In this document: one piece after another, positions 10,189-20,494 of the stretch
How positions within the stretch are numbered: the stretch's first letter is position 1
Layout of the letters: every line of letters begins with the position of its first letter
Assembly: GCF_014077505.1 (NCBI RefSeq)
Contig: NZ_JACGWA010000001.1
Span: forward strand, 744,001 to 808,000
DNA length: 64,000 bases
Direction of reading: 5' to 3'
Origin: Colwellia sp. BRX10-3
GTDB lineage: Bacteria; Pseudomonadota; Gammaproteobacteria; Enterobacterales; Alteromonadaceae
The notes under the pieces: generated by a model
What the model was told of the DNA's origin: nothing
The model's input: the letters and a program-made list of their open reading frames with translations, nothing else
Databases searched by the model: none
Made by a program: the position numbers and the translations under genes

Positions 10189-11154
10189 ATGAAAAACTTT
10201 AAACAATTAGCACTAAATGTCATTAATATTGAGCAGCAAGCTATTGCAGAATTGTCGCAATTTATAGACGACTACTTCGCTCAAGCCTGTGAGCTAATGT
10301 TTAACTGTCGCGGTCGCGTCATCGTTATTGGTATGGGGAAGTCTGGCCATATTGGTGGCAAAATTGCCGCAACATTAGCAAGTACGGGTACCCCTTCATT
10401 TTTTGTTCACCCTGGTGAAGCAAGTCACGGTGATCTCGGCATGGTCACAGCAGATGATGTAGTACTCACCATTTCTAATTCTGGTGAAACTGGCGAGGTA
10501 TTGGCAATTATTCCGGTGCTTAAGCGTATCGGGGCAAAACTCATTGCTATGACAGGTAACCCTGATTCCACACTCGCTAAACTTGCCGATACCCACGTCT
10601 GTGTAAAAGTATCACAAGAAGCTTGTCCTTTAGGCTTAGCACCAACATCTAGTACAACAGCAACTTTAGTCATGGGCGATGCCCTAGCGGTTGCTTTATT
10701 AAATGCGCGAGGTTTTACCGCTGACGACTTTGCCTTATCTCACCCCGGTGGCAGTTTAGGTAAAAGATTATTATTACGTTTAGCCGATATAATGCACAAA
10801 GATGAACGTCTGCCAACCGTAACAGAAACTGCTAAGATTAAAGATGCCTTAGTTGAAATGTCTCTCAAAGGCTTAGGTATGACCGCTATTGTTGACGCTA
10901 AAAATAGCCTAGTAGGCCTGTTTACTGATGGTGATTTACGCCGTATTTTAGACGCAGAAATTAATATTCACCAAGACAGTATTACCAGCGTAATGACTAA
11001 AAATCCCCTTGTTGCTAAGCAAGATATGTTGGCCGCTGAAGCATTGAAAATAATGGAAGACAAAAAAATTAATGGTTTAATTATTGTCGACGATAATAAT
11101 CACCCTATTGGCGCCATGAATATGCATGACTTATTAAAATCTGGAGTGCTATAA
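10189..11154 (+). CDS. kdsD: D-arabinose-5-phosphate isomerase KdsD
   Basis: The 321-residue protein interconverts ribulose-5-phosphate and arabinose-5-phosphate, the first step toward Kdo of lipopolysaccharide. An N-terminal SIS domain contains GMGKSGHIGGKIAATLASTG and SNSGETGEV, and two CBS domains follow (about residues 205-260 and 270-321). The longer open frame from 10132 overlaps yrbG; the ATG at 10189 (MKNFKQLAL) fits the family start better. It is the second gene of the LPS operon. Confidence 0.95.
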   Translation: MKNFKQLALNVINIEQQAIAELSQFIDDYFAQACELMFNCRGRVIVIGMGKSGHIGGKIAATLASTGTPSFFVHPGEASHGDLGMVTADDVVLTISNSGETGEVLAIIPVLKRIGAKLIAMTGNPDSTLAKLADTHVCVKVSQEACPLGLAPTSSTTATLVMGDALAVALLNARGFTADDFALSHPGGSLGKRLLLRLADIMHKDERLPTVTETAKIKDALVEMSLKGLGMTAIVDAKNSLVGLFTDGDLRRILDAEINIHQDSITSVMTKNPLVAKQDMLAAEALKIMEDKKINGLIIVDDNNHPIGAMNMHDLLKSGVL

Positions 11155-11155
11155 A

Positions 11156-11701
11156 TTGGACAGTTTATACGGAAAAGTTGCGCCGAGTGTTTGGCAAAAA
11201 GCACAAAAGATTAAACTTTTTGTTTGTGATATTGACGGCGTTTTTTCAGACGGCCGTATTTACTTGGGCAACAACGGTGAAGAGCTAAAAGCCTTTCATA
11301 CCAAAGATGGTTATGGCATTAAAGCACTAGGTGCAAGTGGAGTTGATGTTGCTGTGATCACGGGCAGAAAATCTAATATCGTCCAAACACGCATGAGCGC
11401 ATTAAATGTTAAACATATAGTGCAAGGCGAAGAAAATAAACTACCCGCATTAAAAGCGATGATAGCCTCTTTGCAACTAACGCCTGAACAAGTCGCTTAC
11501 ATCGGCGATGATATGCCAGATTTTGACTGTCTTAACTATGTCGGTTTTAGTATTGCAGTTAATGACGCACACCCTGCCATTTTAAACCTCTGTAATTACA
11601 CAACCTATATCCGTGGTGGTTTTGGTGCTGTACGCGAAACTTGCGATCTTATTATGCAAAGTCAAAACACCTTAGCCGATGCAACAGGTGCTAGTGTATG
11701 A
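11156..11701 (+). CDS. kdsC: 3-deoxy-D-manno-octulosonate 8-phosphate phosphatase KdsC
   Basis: The 181-residue HAD-family phosphatase has the motif CDIDGVFSDGR (nucleophile Asp in DxDGV), ITGRKS, and the third motif YIGDDMPDF. It has no cap domain, as expected for the tetrameric KdsC type. It removes phosphate from Kdo-8-P. The start is TTG, one base after the kdsD stop, with GGAG nine bases upstream inside the kdsD end. It overlaps lptC by 4 bases. Confidence 0.95.
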   Translation: MDSLYGKVAPSVWQKAQKIKLFVCDIDGVFSDGRIYLGNNGEELKAFHTKDGYGIKALGASGVDVAVITGRKSNIVQTRMSALNVKHIVQGEENKLPALKAMIASLQLTPEQVAYIGDDMPDFDCLNYVGFSIAVNDAHPAILNLCNYTTYIRGGFGAVRETCDLIMQSQNTLADATGASV

Positions 11702-12264
11702 ATCGCATAACCCTTGCGACAATAAGCTTATTTCTACTGGCTTTAACCACCTATGGCTTACTTGAATGGTATGGCGCACAAAAAGAAACCAGTAATATCC
11801 TCGACAGTAGTAATAACCCAGAATTTATTGCTGAAAACCTCAACAGTGATGTTTACAAAGCATCGGGTGCATTATCTTATAATGTTGAAGCACAACGAAT
11901 GGAACATTATGCTCAATTAGAGGTCACACACTTTGAATATCCAAAATATACCTTATACCCAAAGAACAACAAACCTACTTGGCAAATAACCGCTGATGAA
12001 GGCACGTTATATAATAACAATCGTGTAAAATTAAAAAATCGCGTACGTTTAATCGCTACTGATGAAGAAAGTTTGATACAGGAAGTACACGGAAAAAATT
12101 TAGAAATGGACTTAAAAACTAATATTATCAGCTCAGAGCAAACTATCTTAATATTAGGTAAAGGATTTACTATGTATGGCTCAGGATTAATTGTAGACTT
12201 AAACACAACACAGATGACATTGACTGAACATGTGCAAACCATTTATAAAAAAATTAAAAAATAA
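11698..12264 (+). CDS. lptC: LPS export protein LptC
   Basis: The 188-residue bitopic protein has one N-terminal membrane helix (about 5-23) and a periplasmic beta-jellyroll of the LptC/YrbK type (YNVEAQRMEHY, WQITADEGTLYNNNRVKLKNRVRL). It receives LPS from LptB2FG and passes it to LptA. The ATG overlaps the kdsC stop by 4 bases. Family sequence identity is normally low; the call also rests on position between kdsC and lptA. Confidence 0.92.
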   Translation: MNRITLATISLFLLALTTYGLLEWYGAQKETSNILDSSNNPEFIAENLNSDVYKASGALSYNVEAQRMEHYAQLEVTHFEYPKYTLYPKNNKPTWQITADEGTLYNNNRVKLKNRVRLIATDEESLIQEVHGKNLEMDLKTNIISSEQTILILGKGFTMYGSGLIVDLNTTQMTLTEHVQTIYKKIKK

Positions 12265-12775
12265 CTTTATTTGCCTTACCGCTTTAGCATTATTAATGCC
12301 AGTAGTAAACGCAGAAAAATTTGACGTAGAACAAGAAATAAAAATATCTTCTTCGCGCCAAGCTGCCGATCTAAAAAATAAAATATTCAGTTATATTGAT
12401 AATGTCATTATTTCTCAAGGCACGCTAAAGATACATGCCGAATTAGTACAGGTTATCACCCAAGACCAAAGCAATAATAAAATTTATATTGCCAAAGGCT
12501 CACCTGCGACATTTGAACAAACGCTGCAAGATGGTAGTCCAATCAACTTACAAGCCAATGAAATTCGTTATGAACCTGCCATGAATACCGTGGTTATTTC
12601 AGGCAATGCATTGCTTCGCCAAGAAGGCAGTGAAGTTAGCGGCAGTAAAATCACTTATAATTTCGACACTGAATATGTCAATGCCGAAAGCCTAGAAAAT
12701 GCTAAGGTTGAAACAGTATTACAGCCAAAAAATAAAACTGAATTGCCAAAAAAATCAAAGGACAAGCAAGAGTAA
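12230..12775 (+). CDS. lptA: periplasmic LPS bridge protein LptA
   Basis: The 181-residue OstA-like protein has a signal peptide (basic MCKPFIKKLKNN, hydrophobic LTALALLMPVVNA). It contains the LptA core: VIISQGTLKIHAELVQVI, KGSPATFEQ and ALLRQEGSEVSGSKITYNF. It oligomerises into the periplasmic bridge carrying LPS from LptC to LptD. The reading frame begins 35 bases inside the lptC end. This overlap is unusually long, but no other start keeps the signal peptide. Confidence 0.93.
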   Translation: MCKPFIKKLKNNFICLTALALLMPVVNAEKFDVEQEIKISSSRQAADLKNKIFSYIDNVIISQGTLKIHAELVQVITQDQSNNKIYIAKGSPATFEQTLQDGSPINLQANEIRYEPAMNTVVISGNALLRQEGSEVSGSKITYNFDTEYVNAESLENAKVETVLQPKNKTELPKKSKDKQE

Positions 12776-13507
12776 ATGTCAACTTCAACCTTATCAGCAA
12801 CCGGCCTAGCAAAAGCCTATAAAGGCAGAAAAGTCGTTAAAAACGTCAGTATGAAAGTGTCCGCTGGGCAAATTGTTGGTTTATTAGGTCCCAATGGCGC
12901 CGGTAAAACCACCTCCTTTTATATGATTGTTGGCTTAGTTAATAACGACAGTGGCTCAATTGTTTTGAATGATGAAGACTTAACCTTATTACCCATGCAC
13001 GAACGTGCACGCAAAGGTATTGGCTATTTACCACAAGAAGCGTCCATTTTTCGAAAGTTATCTGTTTATGACAACATCATGGCTATTCTACAAACACGTA
13101 AATCGCTTACTGATGTTGAACGAGAAGAAAAACTTGAGCACTTATTAGAAGAGTTCAACATTGGCCATATCAAAGATAACTTAGGTATGAGCTTATCTGG
13201 CGGTGAACGCAGACGTGTTGAAATAGCGCGTGCGTTAGCAGCGGATCCTAAATTTATTCTACTGGATGAACCCTTTGCAGGCGTTGACCCTATTTCGGTA
13301 GGTGATATAAAAAAAATTATCCTACACTTAAAAGAACGCGGCATAGGTATTTTGATCACTGATCATAATGTACGAGAAACACTCGATGTTTGTGAGCATG
13401 CTTATATCGTTAGTCATGGTGAGCTTATCGCTGAAGGGAATTCGAATCAAATACTTGCAAATCAACATGTAAGAGATGTATACCTTGGTGAACAATTCAC
13501 GCTATAG
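12776..13507 (+). CDS. lptB: LPS export ATP-binding protein LptB
   Basis: The 243-residue ABC ATPase has Walker [14 protein letters not shown], signature [15 protein letters not shown], Walker [14 protein letters not shown] and switch His in [11 protein letters not shown]. It energises LPS extraction with LptF and LptG, which are usually encoded elsewhere and are not in this window. Its ATG directly follows the lptA stop. Confidence 0.97.
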   Translation: MSTSTLSATGLAKAYKGRKVVKNVSMKVSAGQIVGLLGPNGAGKTTSFYMIVGLVNNDSGSIVLNDEDLTLLPMHERARKGIGYLPQEASIFRKLSVYDNIMAILQTRKSLTDVEREEKLEHLLEEFNIGHIKDNLGMSLSGGERRRVEIARALAADPKFILLDEPFAGVDPISVGDIKKIILHLKERGIGILITDHNVRETLDVCEHAYIVSHGELIAEGNSNQILANQHVRDVYLGEQFTL

Positions 13508-13567
13508 TGAGTAAAAGACTACAGCGATACAACAATAATGTATTTGAACAGGGAAAAGAAAACGTAA

Positions 13568-15076
13568 ATGCGTCCTACTCTGCAGCTCCGTATCGGACAA
13601 CAGTTAACGATGACCCCGCAATTGCAGCAGGCTATCAAGCTACTGCAATTATCAACTTTGGATCTCCAGCAAGAAATTCAAGAAGCACTTGAAAGTAACC
13701 CTTTGCTTGAAGTTGATGAATCGTTTGATAATAATTCAGAAAATACCCCAGACAATTTAGAAGAAGCATACTCGGCAGGTGTTGGCGAAACTAAAGAAAT
13801 GGCCACCTCTGATGGTAGCGAAGATTCTGCACCTAGTATTGATGAAATAAGCTCCTCAGAAGGTTTAGCAAAAACTGATATTCCCGAAGAACTGAACAGC
13901 GATAGCACATGGGATGATAACTTTAGTGCTGGAGCAAGTAGTGGTGGTGTTGGCCACGCATCAGAAGATTATACCTACCAAGGTGAAACAAAAGATTCAC
14001 TGCAAGACCATCTTATTTGGCAGATGGAACTAACCCCCTTTAGCGACACTGACCGAACTATTGCTATTGCCATTATTGAAGCCATAGACGACGCTGGTTA
14101 CTTAACAGTTTCAGCTGATGAGATCTTAGAAAGCGTTGGTATTGACGATGTAGAACTTGATGAAATTGAAGTGGTGTTAAAACGTATTAACGTGTTTGAT
14201 CCGGTTGGTGTTGCCGCCCGCTCAATTCCTGAATGTTTACTTATTCAACTCAATCAGTTCTCTAAAGACACCCCTTGGTTGGCAGAAAGCAAATTAGCCG
14301 TCACTGAATATATTGAATTACTAGGCAATCGCGATTATCGACTACTGATGCGTAAATTACGCCTGAAGGAAGATCAATTACGCGAAGTTATTCGCCTGAT
14401 ACAAAGCTTAGATCCCCGTCCGGGTGATAGCGTGATAAAAAGTGAAGAACAATATGTTATTCCCGACGTGTCAGTTGAAAAGAAAAACGGCCGCTGGACA
14501 GTAGAGCTTAATCCCGATACGGCACCTAAACTATCGGTTAATCAGCAATACGCCGCTATGTCACGAACGATGAAATCGTCTGCTGACAGCCAGTTTATTC
14601 GTTCTAACTTGCAAGAAGCAAAGTGGTTTATCAAAAGCTTAGAAAGTCGTAACGATACGCTATTAAAAGTTTCAAATTGCATTGTGCAACGCCAGCAAGG
14701 ATTTTTTGAACATGGCCCTGAAGCCATGCGTCCTATGGTACTGAATGATATTGCCGAAGCTGTCGATATGCATGAATCAACCATTTCTCGTGTTACCACG
14801 CAAAAATACATGCATACACCAAGAGGCATTTATGAGCTCAAGTACTTTTTCTCCAGCCACGTAAGTACGGAAAATGGCGGCGAATGTTCATCAACCGCTA
14901 TTCGCGAATTAATTAAAAAGCTTGTTGCTGCCGAAATTCCAGCAAAGCCATTAAGCGACAGCAAAATGGCAGATATTTTAGCAGAACAAGGTATAAAAGT
15001 AGCAAGACGTACGATTGCCAAGTACCGCGAGTCACTTTCTATACCACCATCAAATCAACGTAAAAGCCTATTGTAG
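13568..15076 (+). CDS. rpoN: RNA polymerase sigma-54 factor RpoN
   Basis: The 502-residue protein has region I rich in Gln and Leu at the N terminus ([20 protein letters not shown]), an acidic region II (about 50-125), the core-binding domain, a helix-turn-helix ([14 protein letters not shown]) and the C-terminal RpoN box [12 protein letters not shown]. It directs RNA polymerase to -24/-12 promoters. It follows lptB as in most gammaproteobacteria, upstream of hpf and the PTS-Ntr genes. Confidence 0.97.
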   Translation: MRPTLQLRIGQQLTMTPQLQQAIKLLQLSTLDLQQEIQEALESNPLLEVDESFDNNSENTPDNLEEAYSAGVGETKEMATSDGSEDSAPSIDEISSSEGLAKTDIPEELNSDSTWDDNFSAGASSGGVGHASEDYTYQGETKDSLQDHLIWQMELTPFSDTDRTIAIAIIEAIDDAGYLTVSADEILESVGIDDVELDEIEVVLKRINVFDPVGVAARSIPECLLIQLNQFSKDTPWLAESKLAVTEYIELLGNRDYRLLMRKLRLKEDQLREVIRLIQSLDPRPGDSVIKSEEQYVIPDVSVEKKNGRWTVELNPDTAPKLSVNQQYAAMSRTMKSSADSQFIRSNLQEAKWFIKSLESRNDTLLKVSNCIVQRQQGFFEHGPEAMRPMVLNDIAEAVDMHESTISRVTTQKYMHTPRGIYELKYFFSSHVSTENGGECSSTAIRELIKKLVAAEIPAKPLSDSKMADILAEQGIKVARRTIAKYRESLSIPPSNQRKSLL

Positions 15077-15110
15077 GCAGTCTTATTCACAAAAAAGAGG
15101 AATGAAGCTT

Positions 15111-15398
15111 ATGCAAATTAATCTTACTGGACACCATGTCGATGTTACCGACTCATTACGTGATTATGTAAATGGCAAATTTGAAAAGCTAGAACGTCAT
15201 TTTGATCAAATCAATAATGTACATGTAGTACTAACTGTAGAAAAAATGAATCAGATTGCTGAGTCTACTGTGCACTTAAGTGGCACAGAAGTTCATGCTA
15301 AGGCAGAGAATGGCGATATGTATGCATCAATTGATGCATTAACTGATAAGTTAGATCGCCAAATTCTGAAGCATAAAGGCAAGATAAACAAGCATTAA
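15111..15398 (+). CDS. hpf: ribosome hibernation promoting factor Hpf
   Basis: The 95-residue short-type protein begins MQINLTGHHVDVTDSLRDYV and has VEKMNQIAESTVHLSG and DMYASIDALTDKLDRQ, matching E. coli HPF closely in length and sequence. It binds the 30S decoding region and promotes 100S dimers during slow growth. The open frame starts earlier, but an AAGAGGA site 9 bases before the ATG at 15111 decides this start over the ATG at 15102. Confidence 0.94.
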   Translation: MQINLTGHHVDVTDSLRDYVNGKFEKLERHFDQINNVHVVLTVEKMNQIAESTVHLSGTEVHAKAENGDMYASIDALTDKLDRQILKHKGKINKH

Positions 15399-15425
15399 CA
15401 CCCTCGTATTAGGTTTTAGAAGTTT

Positions 15426-15878
15426 ATGAAGTTGCAAGACATCTTAACCCTGGACTGCACAATTTGTGCAGCACCAGGTTCCAGTAAAAAACGCATCTTA
15501 GAGTATTTAAGTAGTTTGGCTGCCGAAAAACTGCAGAACCATGATACTTTTCAACTATTAGAAAGCTTAGTTAAGCGCGAAAGAATGGGGTCTACTGGCA
15601 TAGGCAATGGCATTGCTATACCACATGGACGTTTAGATAATTCTACCCAACCTATTGCGGTAGTTATTACCACAGAGCAAGCAATTAATTTTGACGCGAT
15701 AGATCATCGTCCTGTTGATATTTTTATCGCCTTATTCGTTCCCGAAGAAGAATGCCAAAATCATCTCAGTACACTGCAAAGCATTGCAAAAATTTTTCGT
15801 GAGAAGCAATTTTGCAAGCAAGTGCGTAAATGCCAAAGTAATCAAGAACTGTTTCAGTTAATCCAACAAGCGAGTTAA
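15426..15878 (+). CDS. ptsN: PTS nitrogen regulatory IIA protein PtsN
   Basis: The 150-residue EIIA-Ntr domain has the phosphorylation site His67 in GNGIAIPHGRL. It accepts phosphate from NPr (ptsO, about 0.9 kb downstream). In relatives it regulates potassium uptake and other envelope and nitrogen functions by protein-protein contact. It sits between hpf and rapZ as in E. coli. Confidence 0.95.
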   Translation: MKLQDILTLDCTICAAPGSSKKRILEYLSSLAAEKLQNHDTFQLLESLVKRERMGSTGIGNGIAIPHGRLDNSTQPIAVVITTEQAINFDAIDHRPVDIFIALFVPEEECQNHLSTLQSIAKIFREKQFCKQVRKCQSNQELFQLIQQAS

Positions 15879-15884
15879 ACACGG

Positions 15885-16739
15885 ATGAAGTTAATTATTG
15901 TAAGTGGCCGTTCAGGCTCTGGGAAAAGTGTTGTTCTGCGTGTTTTAGAGGATTTAGGCTATTATTGTGTCGATAATATTCCAGTAAATTTATTACCCGC
16001 ACTAACCCATACTGTGATTAATGATTATGAAAATGTTGCGGTAAGTCTCGATGTACGTAATCTCCCGGCAGATCCTAACGATGTCCCTGAAATATTTGAA
16101 TACCTGCCCAATGCTGTCGAATTAAGCATTCTTTATTTAGATGCTGACGATAGTGACCTTATTCGCCGATTCAGTGAAACGCGCCGCTTACATCCGTTGA
16201 TCAAGCAAAACATTGCCTTAGACCAAGCCATTGCCTTAGAGAAAAAACTACTTGAGCCAATAGCCACCCGAGCAAACTTATACATAAATACTAGTCAACT
16301 ATCACCACACCAACTAGCCGATTTAGTCAGAGAGCGAATTCTGGGTAAAACCTCGGGATCTATGGTGGTGGTATTTGAATCCTTTGGTTTTAAACATGGT
16401 GTGCCTCAAGATGCCGACTATGTTTTTGATGCGCGATTTTTGCCTAACCCGTTTTGGGATAAAGAACTAAAAGACTACACGGGTTTAGACAAGCCAGTAC
16501 AAGATTTTCTTGCAAGCCAACCCATTGTGACAAAATTTATTTGGCAAATTAACAGTTTTATGATGACTTGGTTACCCCATTTAGAGCGTAATAATCGCAG
16601 TTATATTACCATTGCTATTGGTTGTACAGGTGGCAAGCATCGTTCGGTATATATTGCCGAATTACTAGCAAATAATATGCGTAAAGAACGTAAAGATGTG
16701 CAATCTCGTCACCGTGACTTACCTGTTGCAGGTACCTAA
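15885..16739 (+). CDS. rapZ: RNase adapter protein RapZ
   Basis: The 284-residue P-loop protein has Walker A GRSGSGKS (residues 8-15) and the C-terminal [14 protein letters not shown] domain with the basic tail [14 protein letters not shown]. In enterobacteria RapZ binds small RNA GlmZ and presents it to RNase E, controlling glucosamine-6-phosphate synthesis. It lies 6 bases after ptsN and 6 bases before ptsO. Confidence 0.95.
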   Translation: MKLIIVSGRSGSGKSVVLRVLEDLGYYCVDNIPVNLLPALTHTVINDYENVAVSLDVRNLPADPNDVPEIFEYLPNAVELSILYLDADDSDLIRRFSETRRLHPLIKQNIALDQAIALEKKLLEPIATRANLYINTSQLSPHQLADLVRERILGKTSGSMVVVFESFGFKHGVPQDADYVFDARFLPNPFWDKELKDYTGLDKPVQDFLASQPIVTKFIWQINSFMMTWLPHLERNNRSYITIAIGCTGGKHRSVYIAELLANNMRKERKDVQSRHRDLPVAGT

Positions 16740-16745
16740 GTTGTC

Positions 16746-17024
16746 ATGAGCAAGCAATTGAGCCGAGAAGTACTTATCATCAATAAACTTGGACTACATG
16801 CCCGAGCAGCTTCTAAGCTTGCACAATTAAGCCAAAAATTTACCGCTAAAGTCACCATTGAATTAGACCAAAACCGTGCAGACGCAAATAGTATTATGGG
16901 GCTTATGCTACTTGCAGGCGCCCAAGGAAAAACCATCAAGGTAATTGCCTCTGGTAAAGAGGCTGAAAAAGCCCTAGAAGAAATTTGCCAATTATTTGGT
17001 GACAAATTTAACGAGGCTGAATAG
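16746..17024 (+). CDS. ptsO: phosphocarrier protein NPr
   Basis: The 92-residue HPr-like protein has the phosphorylated His18 in NKLGLHARAASKL and the conserved SIMGLMLLAGAQGKTI region around the second motif. It transfers phosphate from EI-Ntr (PtsP, not in the window) to PtsN. It is the last gene of the rpoN operon. Confidence 0.95.
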   Translation: MSKQLSREVLIINKLGLHARAASKLAQLSQKFTAKVTIELDQNRADANSIMGLMLLAGAQGKTIKVIASGKEAEKALEEICQLFGDKFNEAE

Positions 17025-17127
17025 TAATTTAATTTTAAACCTAACTCACCTAATGCTTAAGTTGATAAAAAAGCTGCAAAAACTGAGAAATTACGGTAAA
17101 CTCAACGCGGATAATTATTAGCAAACA

Positions 17128-17267
17128 ATACCAATAGAAATAATAATTTAGCCAACTTAGCGCTATATTAGGGAATATAGAACAAGCGAAATAACTCAAG
17201 CATAGTCTTTATCTCCTGAGTCACTCGACCTCCCATATCTTTTGTTCTAATATTTATTTTTTGGTAT
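17128..17267. mobile_element. MITE-like element with ATACCAA terminal inverted repeats
   Basis: In the 489-base gap between ptsO and mgtE, a segment of about 140 bases begins ATACCAATAGAAATAATA and ends TTTATTTTTTGGTAT. Read as inverted ends, about 18 bases match with a few differences. It codes for nothing visible. Similar ATACCAA ends occur elsewhere in the window (22332, 25520-25547, 59887), suggesting a short non-autonomous repeat family. The remainder of the gap (17025-17127, 17268-17513) shows no recognisable site besides an AAGGG ribosome site before mgtE. Confidence 0.5.
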
Positions 17268-17513
17268 AACTTAACCTTAATAATTGTCTTTCATAATAGG
17301 GTCTGTTTATTTTTTTGGTTGAAATTTAAGTCATGTAAAGTGACTTTAAAGCCCAAAAGTAGCGTAAGTTTGAAATTGACACCGCGTGTTACACGTTTAT
17401 GCAGCTAGCTACATTTTATATGTTGTGTTGATTCTAAATAGCAAAGAAACTACTGTAAAATAAATTCAACAATCCCTGATAGTTTTCGTTTTGCAACGGC
17501 AAAGGGTAAATGT

Positions 17514-18875
17514 ATGCCGGAAGTTTCTGAACAAGAATACAGTCACCAGCGTCTTCAGCAGGTTAATGATGCCCTCGATAGTGGTATGTTTGTCTATGTC
17601 CGCAAACTGTTGCAAGACATGCCCGCTTACGATCTCGCCTTATTATTAGAGTCATCTCCAACTAAAAGCCGTATGGCACTTTGGCAGCTTATTGATGCCG
17701 ATCATCACGGTGATGTGCTCGAAGAACTAAACGAAGAAGTTCGAAAAGGCATTCTGAAAAATATTAATCCAGAAAAGCTAGCTGCTGTTGCAGAAGGCAT
17801 GGATGTTGATGATTTAGCCGAAGTTTTCAGAACATTACCTGACAGTGTTTATCAGGAAGTGCTTAACGCGATGGACTGGCAAGATCGCAGTCGTGTAGAA
17901 GCCGCACTTTCATTTGAAGAAGATACTGCCGGCGGTATTATGAATACCGACACCATCTCTATTCGTCCTGATGTGACGGTAGATGTGGTATTACGTTATT
18001 TACGCTTACGGGGTGAATTACCTGAAGCAACCGACTCTTTTTATGTTGTCGACCGAGCAGATCATTTCATTGGTGCCGTTTCCTTATCAGCCATTGTTAC
18101 TGCCAAAGCAGAAACAATTATATCGAGCCTAATCGATAAAGACATTGAAGCTATTACCGCTGATATGAACGAAACTGATGTCGCGAAATTATTCGAGCGT
18201 TACGATTGGTTTTCAGCGCCCGTTATCGATCATGAAGGTCGACTTCTAGGTCGTATTACTATCGATGATGTTGTTGATATTATTCGTGAAGAAGCAGAGC
18301 ATTCCATGATGAGTATGGCGGGTCTAGACGACGAAGCCGATACTTTCGCTCCGGTCTTAAAAAGTACCCAACGACGTTCTATCTGGTTAGGCGTAAACTT
18401 AATTACCGCACTTATGGCGGTTGCTGTATCGAGTATGTTTGAAGGCATTTTAAATCAATTAGCTATTTTAGCTGTGCTTAATTCTCTCGTGCCTAGCATG
18501 GGCGGCGTCGCAGGCAATCAAACATTAACTTTAGTTATTCGTGGTATGGCCTTAGGTCATGTTGGTGAAAGTAACTCACGAATTCTCCTCTATAAAGAAC
18601 TGGCCATTGGCTTTTTTAATGGTTTGATTTGGGCGGTGTTAATTGCCTCCGTGGTTGCTATTTGGCAGCAAAACTTAATGCTCGGTGCCATCATTGCTTT
18701 TGCCATGTTAATGAATATGACTGCGGCTGGTATTGCCGGTGTTACCGTGCCATTAATGTTGAAGAAAATGAACATAGATCCTGCATTAGCCGGTAGTGTA
18801 ATCCTAACAACCGTTACTGATGTTGTCGGCATATTCGCATTTTTAGGTACCGCAACCCTATTACTAGGTAACTAG
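17514..18875 (+). CDS. mgtE: magnesium transporter MgtE
   Basis: The 453-residue channel has an N-terminal superhelical domain (about 10-130), two CBS domains (about 135-255) and five C-terminal membrane helices. SMGGVAGNQTLTL matches the conserved pore-helix region, and the acidic residue in TTVTDVVGIFAFLG corresponds to the pore aspartate. The cytosolic domains gate the pore according to internal magnesium. No Mg2+ riboswitch was recognised upstream. Confidence 0.95.
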   Translation: MPEVSEQEYSHQRLQQVNDALDSGMFVYVRKLLQDMPAYDLALLLESSPTKSRMALWQLIDADHHGDVLEELNEEVRKGILKNINPEKLAAVAEGMDVDDLAEVFRTLPDSVYQEVLNAMDWQDRSRVEAALSFEEDTAGGIMNTDTISIRPDVTVDVVLRYLRLRGELPEATDSFYVVDRADHFIGAVSLSAIVTAKAETIISSLIDKDIEAITADMNETDVAKLFERYDWFSAPVIDHEGRLLGRITIDDVVDIIREEAEHSMMSMAGLDDEADTFAPVLKSTQRRSIWLGVNLITALMAVAVSSMFEGILNQLAILAVLNSLVPSMGGVAGNQTLTLVIRGMALGHVGESNSRILLYKELAIGFFNGLIWAVLIASVVAIWQQNLMLGAIIAFAMLMNMTAAGIAGVTVPLMLKKMNIDPALAGSVILTTVTDVVGIFAFLGTATLLLGN

Positions 18876-18976
18876 TGCGTGTTAACTAACGCTGGGTAAC
18901 GAGCACTTGCTAACTAAAGCCATGAGTCATTATTCCAACTTTCCTTAACGCTTGTCCTTATTGAACTATACCTACA

Positions 18977-19004
18977 AAAAAGCGAGCTACTTAGCTCGCT
19001 TTTT
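18977..19004. terminator. bidirectional terminator between mgtE and pmbA
   Basis: AAAAAGCGAGCTA (18977-18989) pairs perfectly with 18992-19004. The A and T runs at either end fit a terminator for the convergent mgtE and pmbA genes. Confidence 0.88.
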
Positions 19005-19033
19005 AGATCTTACACTAATAGGTTCAGTAGCTA

Positions 19034-20389
19034 TTAGCTGCCAGCAACTTGCATCTCATTAACAATAACAGAGCCGGTACGAATACTGCCACGCATATCT
19101 GTATCGTTACCAATAGCAACAATACCAGCAAAAATATCCTGCAATTTACCGGCAATGGTAATTTCATCAACTGCGTAAGCTATTTCACCATTTTCAACCC
19201 AGAAGCCCGCGGCTCCACGAGAATAGTCGCCGGTAACCACATTAACGCCTTGGCCCATAAGTTCAGTAACTAACAAGCCCGTACCTAAGGTTTTTAACAT
19301 GGCATCAAAATCGCCACCTTGCCCAGCGCCTTTCATACCGAGCTGCCAATTATGAATACCGCCGGCATGGCCGGTTGTTTTCAAACCCATCTTACGTGCT
19401 GAATAGCTTGTTAAAAGGTAAGTCGCTAAACTTCCATCGGTAATTATTTCACGATCAAGGGTGGCGACACCTTCAGCATCAAAAGCACCACTTGCCAGCG
19501 CTTTTTTTAAATGAGGACGTTCGCTGATGCTTAAAAAATCAGGAAAAACTTGCTTGCCAATAGAGTCCATCAAAAAAGAAGATTTTCGATATAAATTTCC
19601 ACCACTAATGGCAGCAATAAAATGACCAAACAAAGTATTAGCGATATCAGCACGAAACATCACCGGCACTTTAGTGGTCGCTAATTTACGAGCCCCTAAT
19701 CTAGATAAAGCTTCTCTAGATGCTTGTTGCCCTACTTTAGTTGCACTTTCCATAGCATCAAATTCACGGCTAACGGTATAAGCGTAATCGCGCTGCATAT
19801 CATCACCTTCGTTAGCAATCATTACACAACTTAAACTATGCCTAGTGCTCGGATACCCAACTAACTGGCCATGGCTGTTACCGTAAACTTTAAAACCTTC
19901 AAAGCTGGCTAACGTAGCCCCGTCTGAATTAGTAATGCGTTTATCATAGGCAAGGGCGGTGTCTTCACATGCTTTCGCTAAACTAATCGCTTGCTCAGTT
20001 GTTAACACCTTAGGATGATATAAGTCTAAATCTTGCGGCGACATAGCCAGCGACTCTTTATCAGCCATACCTGAGCATTCATCAACAGAGGTATACTTAG
20101 CAATATTTACCGCAGCTTCAATCGCTTGTTTTAAGGCTTTTTCAGATAAATCAGCGGTAGAGGCACTCCCCTTACGACCATCTTTATAAACCGTAATACC
20201 AAGGCCACCATCATTGGTAAACTCAACGTTTTCAACTTCGCCCAAGCGTGTACTTACGCTAAGGCCTTGTTGGCGACTCATTGCAACTTCAGCACCATCG
20301 GCTCCAAGTGATTTAGCCATATTCATCGCGTCATTAACACGATTTTTCACTTGTTCTATTTGCATTTGGATACTATCGGAATCGCTCAT
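19034..20389 (-). CDS. pmbA: metalloprotease PmbA (TldE)
   Basis: The protein belongs to the TldD/PmbA family. It contains TRLGEVENVEFTNDGGLGITVY, GNSHGQLVGYPSTRHSLS, KTTGHAGGIHNW and the C-terminal TGDYSRGAAGFWVENGEI stretch characteristic of PmbA. With TldD it forms a heterodimeric protease that processes microcin B17 precursor and antitoxins in E. coli. tldD is not in this window. The start is taken as ATG 20389 (451 residues); a GTG at 20407 would add six residues. It diverges from yjgA, as in E. coli. Confidence 0.95.
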   Translation of the reverse strand: MSDSDSIQMQIEQVKNRVNDAMNMAKSLGADGAEVAMSRQQGLSVSTRLGEVENVEFTNDGGLGITVYKDGRKGSASTADLSEKALKQAIEAAVNIAKYTSVDECSGMADKESLAMSPQDLDLYHPKVLTTEQAISLAKACEDTALAYDKRITNSDGATLASFEGFKVYGNSHGQLVGYPSTRHSLSCVMIANEGDDMQRDYAYTVSREFDAMESATKVGQQASREALSRLGARKLATTKVPVMFRADIANTLFGHFIAAISGGNLYRKSSFLMDSIGKQVFPDFLSISERPHLKKALASGAFDAEGVATLDREIITDGSLATYLLTSYSARKMGLKTTGHAGGIHNWQLGMKGAGQGGDFDAMLKTLGTGLLVTELMGQGVNVVTGDYSRGAAGFWVENGEIAYAVDEITIAGKLQDIFAGIVAIGNDTDMRGSIRTGSVIVNEMQVAGS

Positions 20390-20494
20390 GGGCAAATTAT
20401 TTCTCACATTTTATCGATACAAACAACAGGAATGTTTTTGCTGCTACTGCTTTGTTGTATACTATAGGTAATTATCACTTGATTACTTAACATT

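Noticed and set aside
13507-13692. 61-codon GTG frame overlapping the start of rpoN
   Set aside because: It lies mostly within the rpoN 5' end in another frame, and the rpoN N-terminal region I is unmistakable from 13568.
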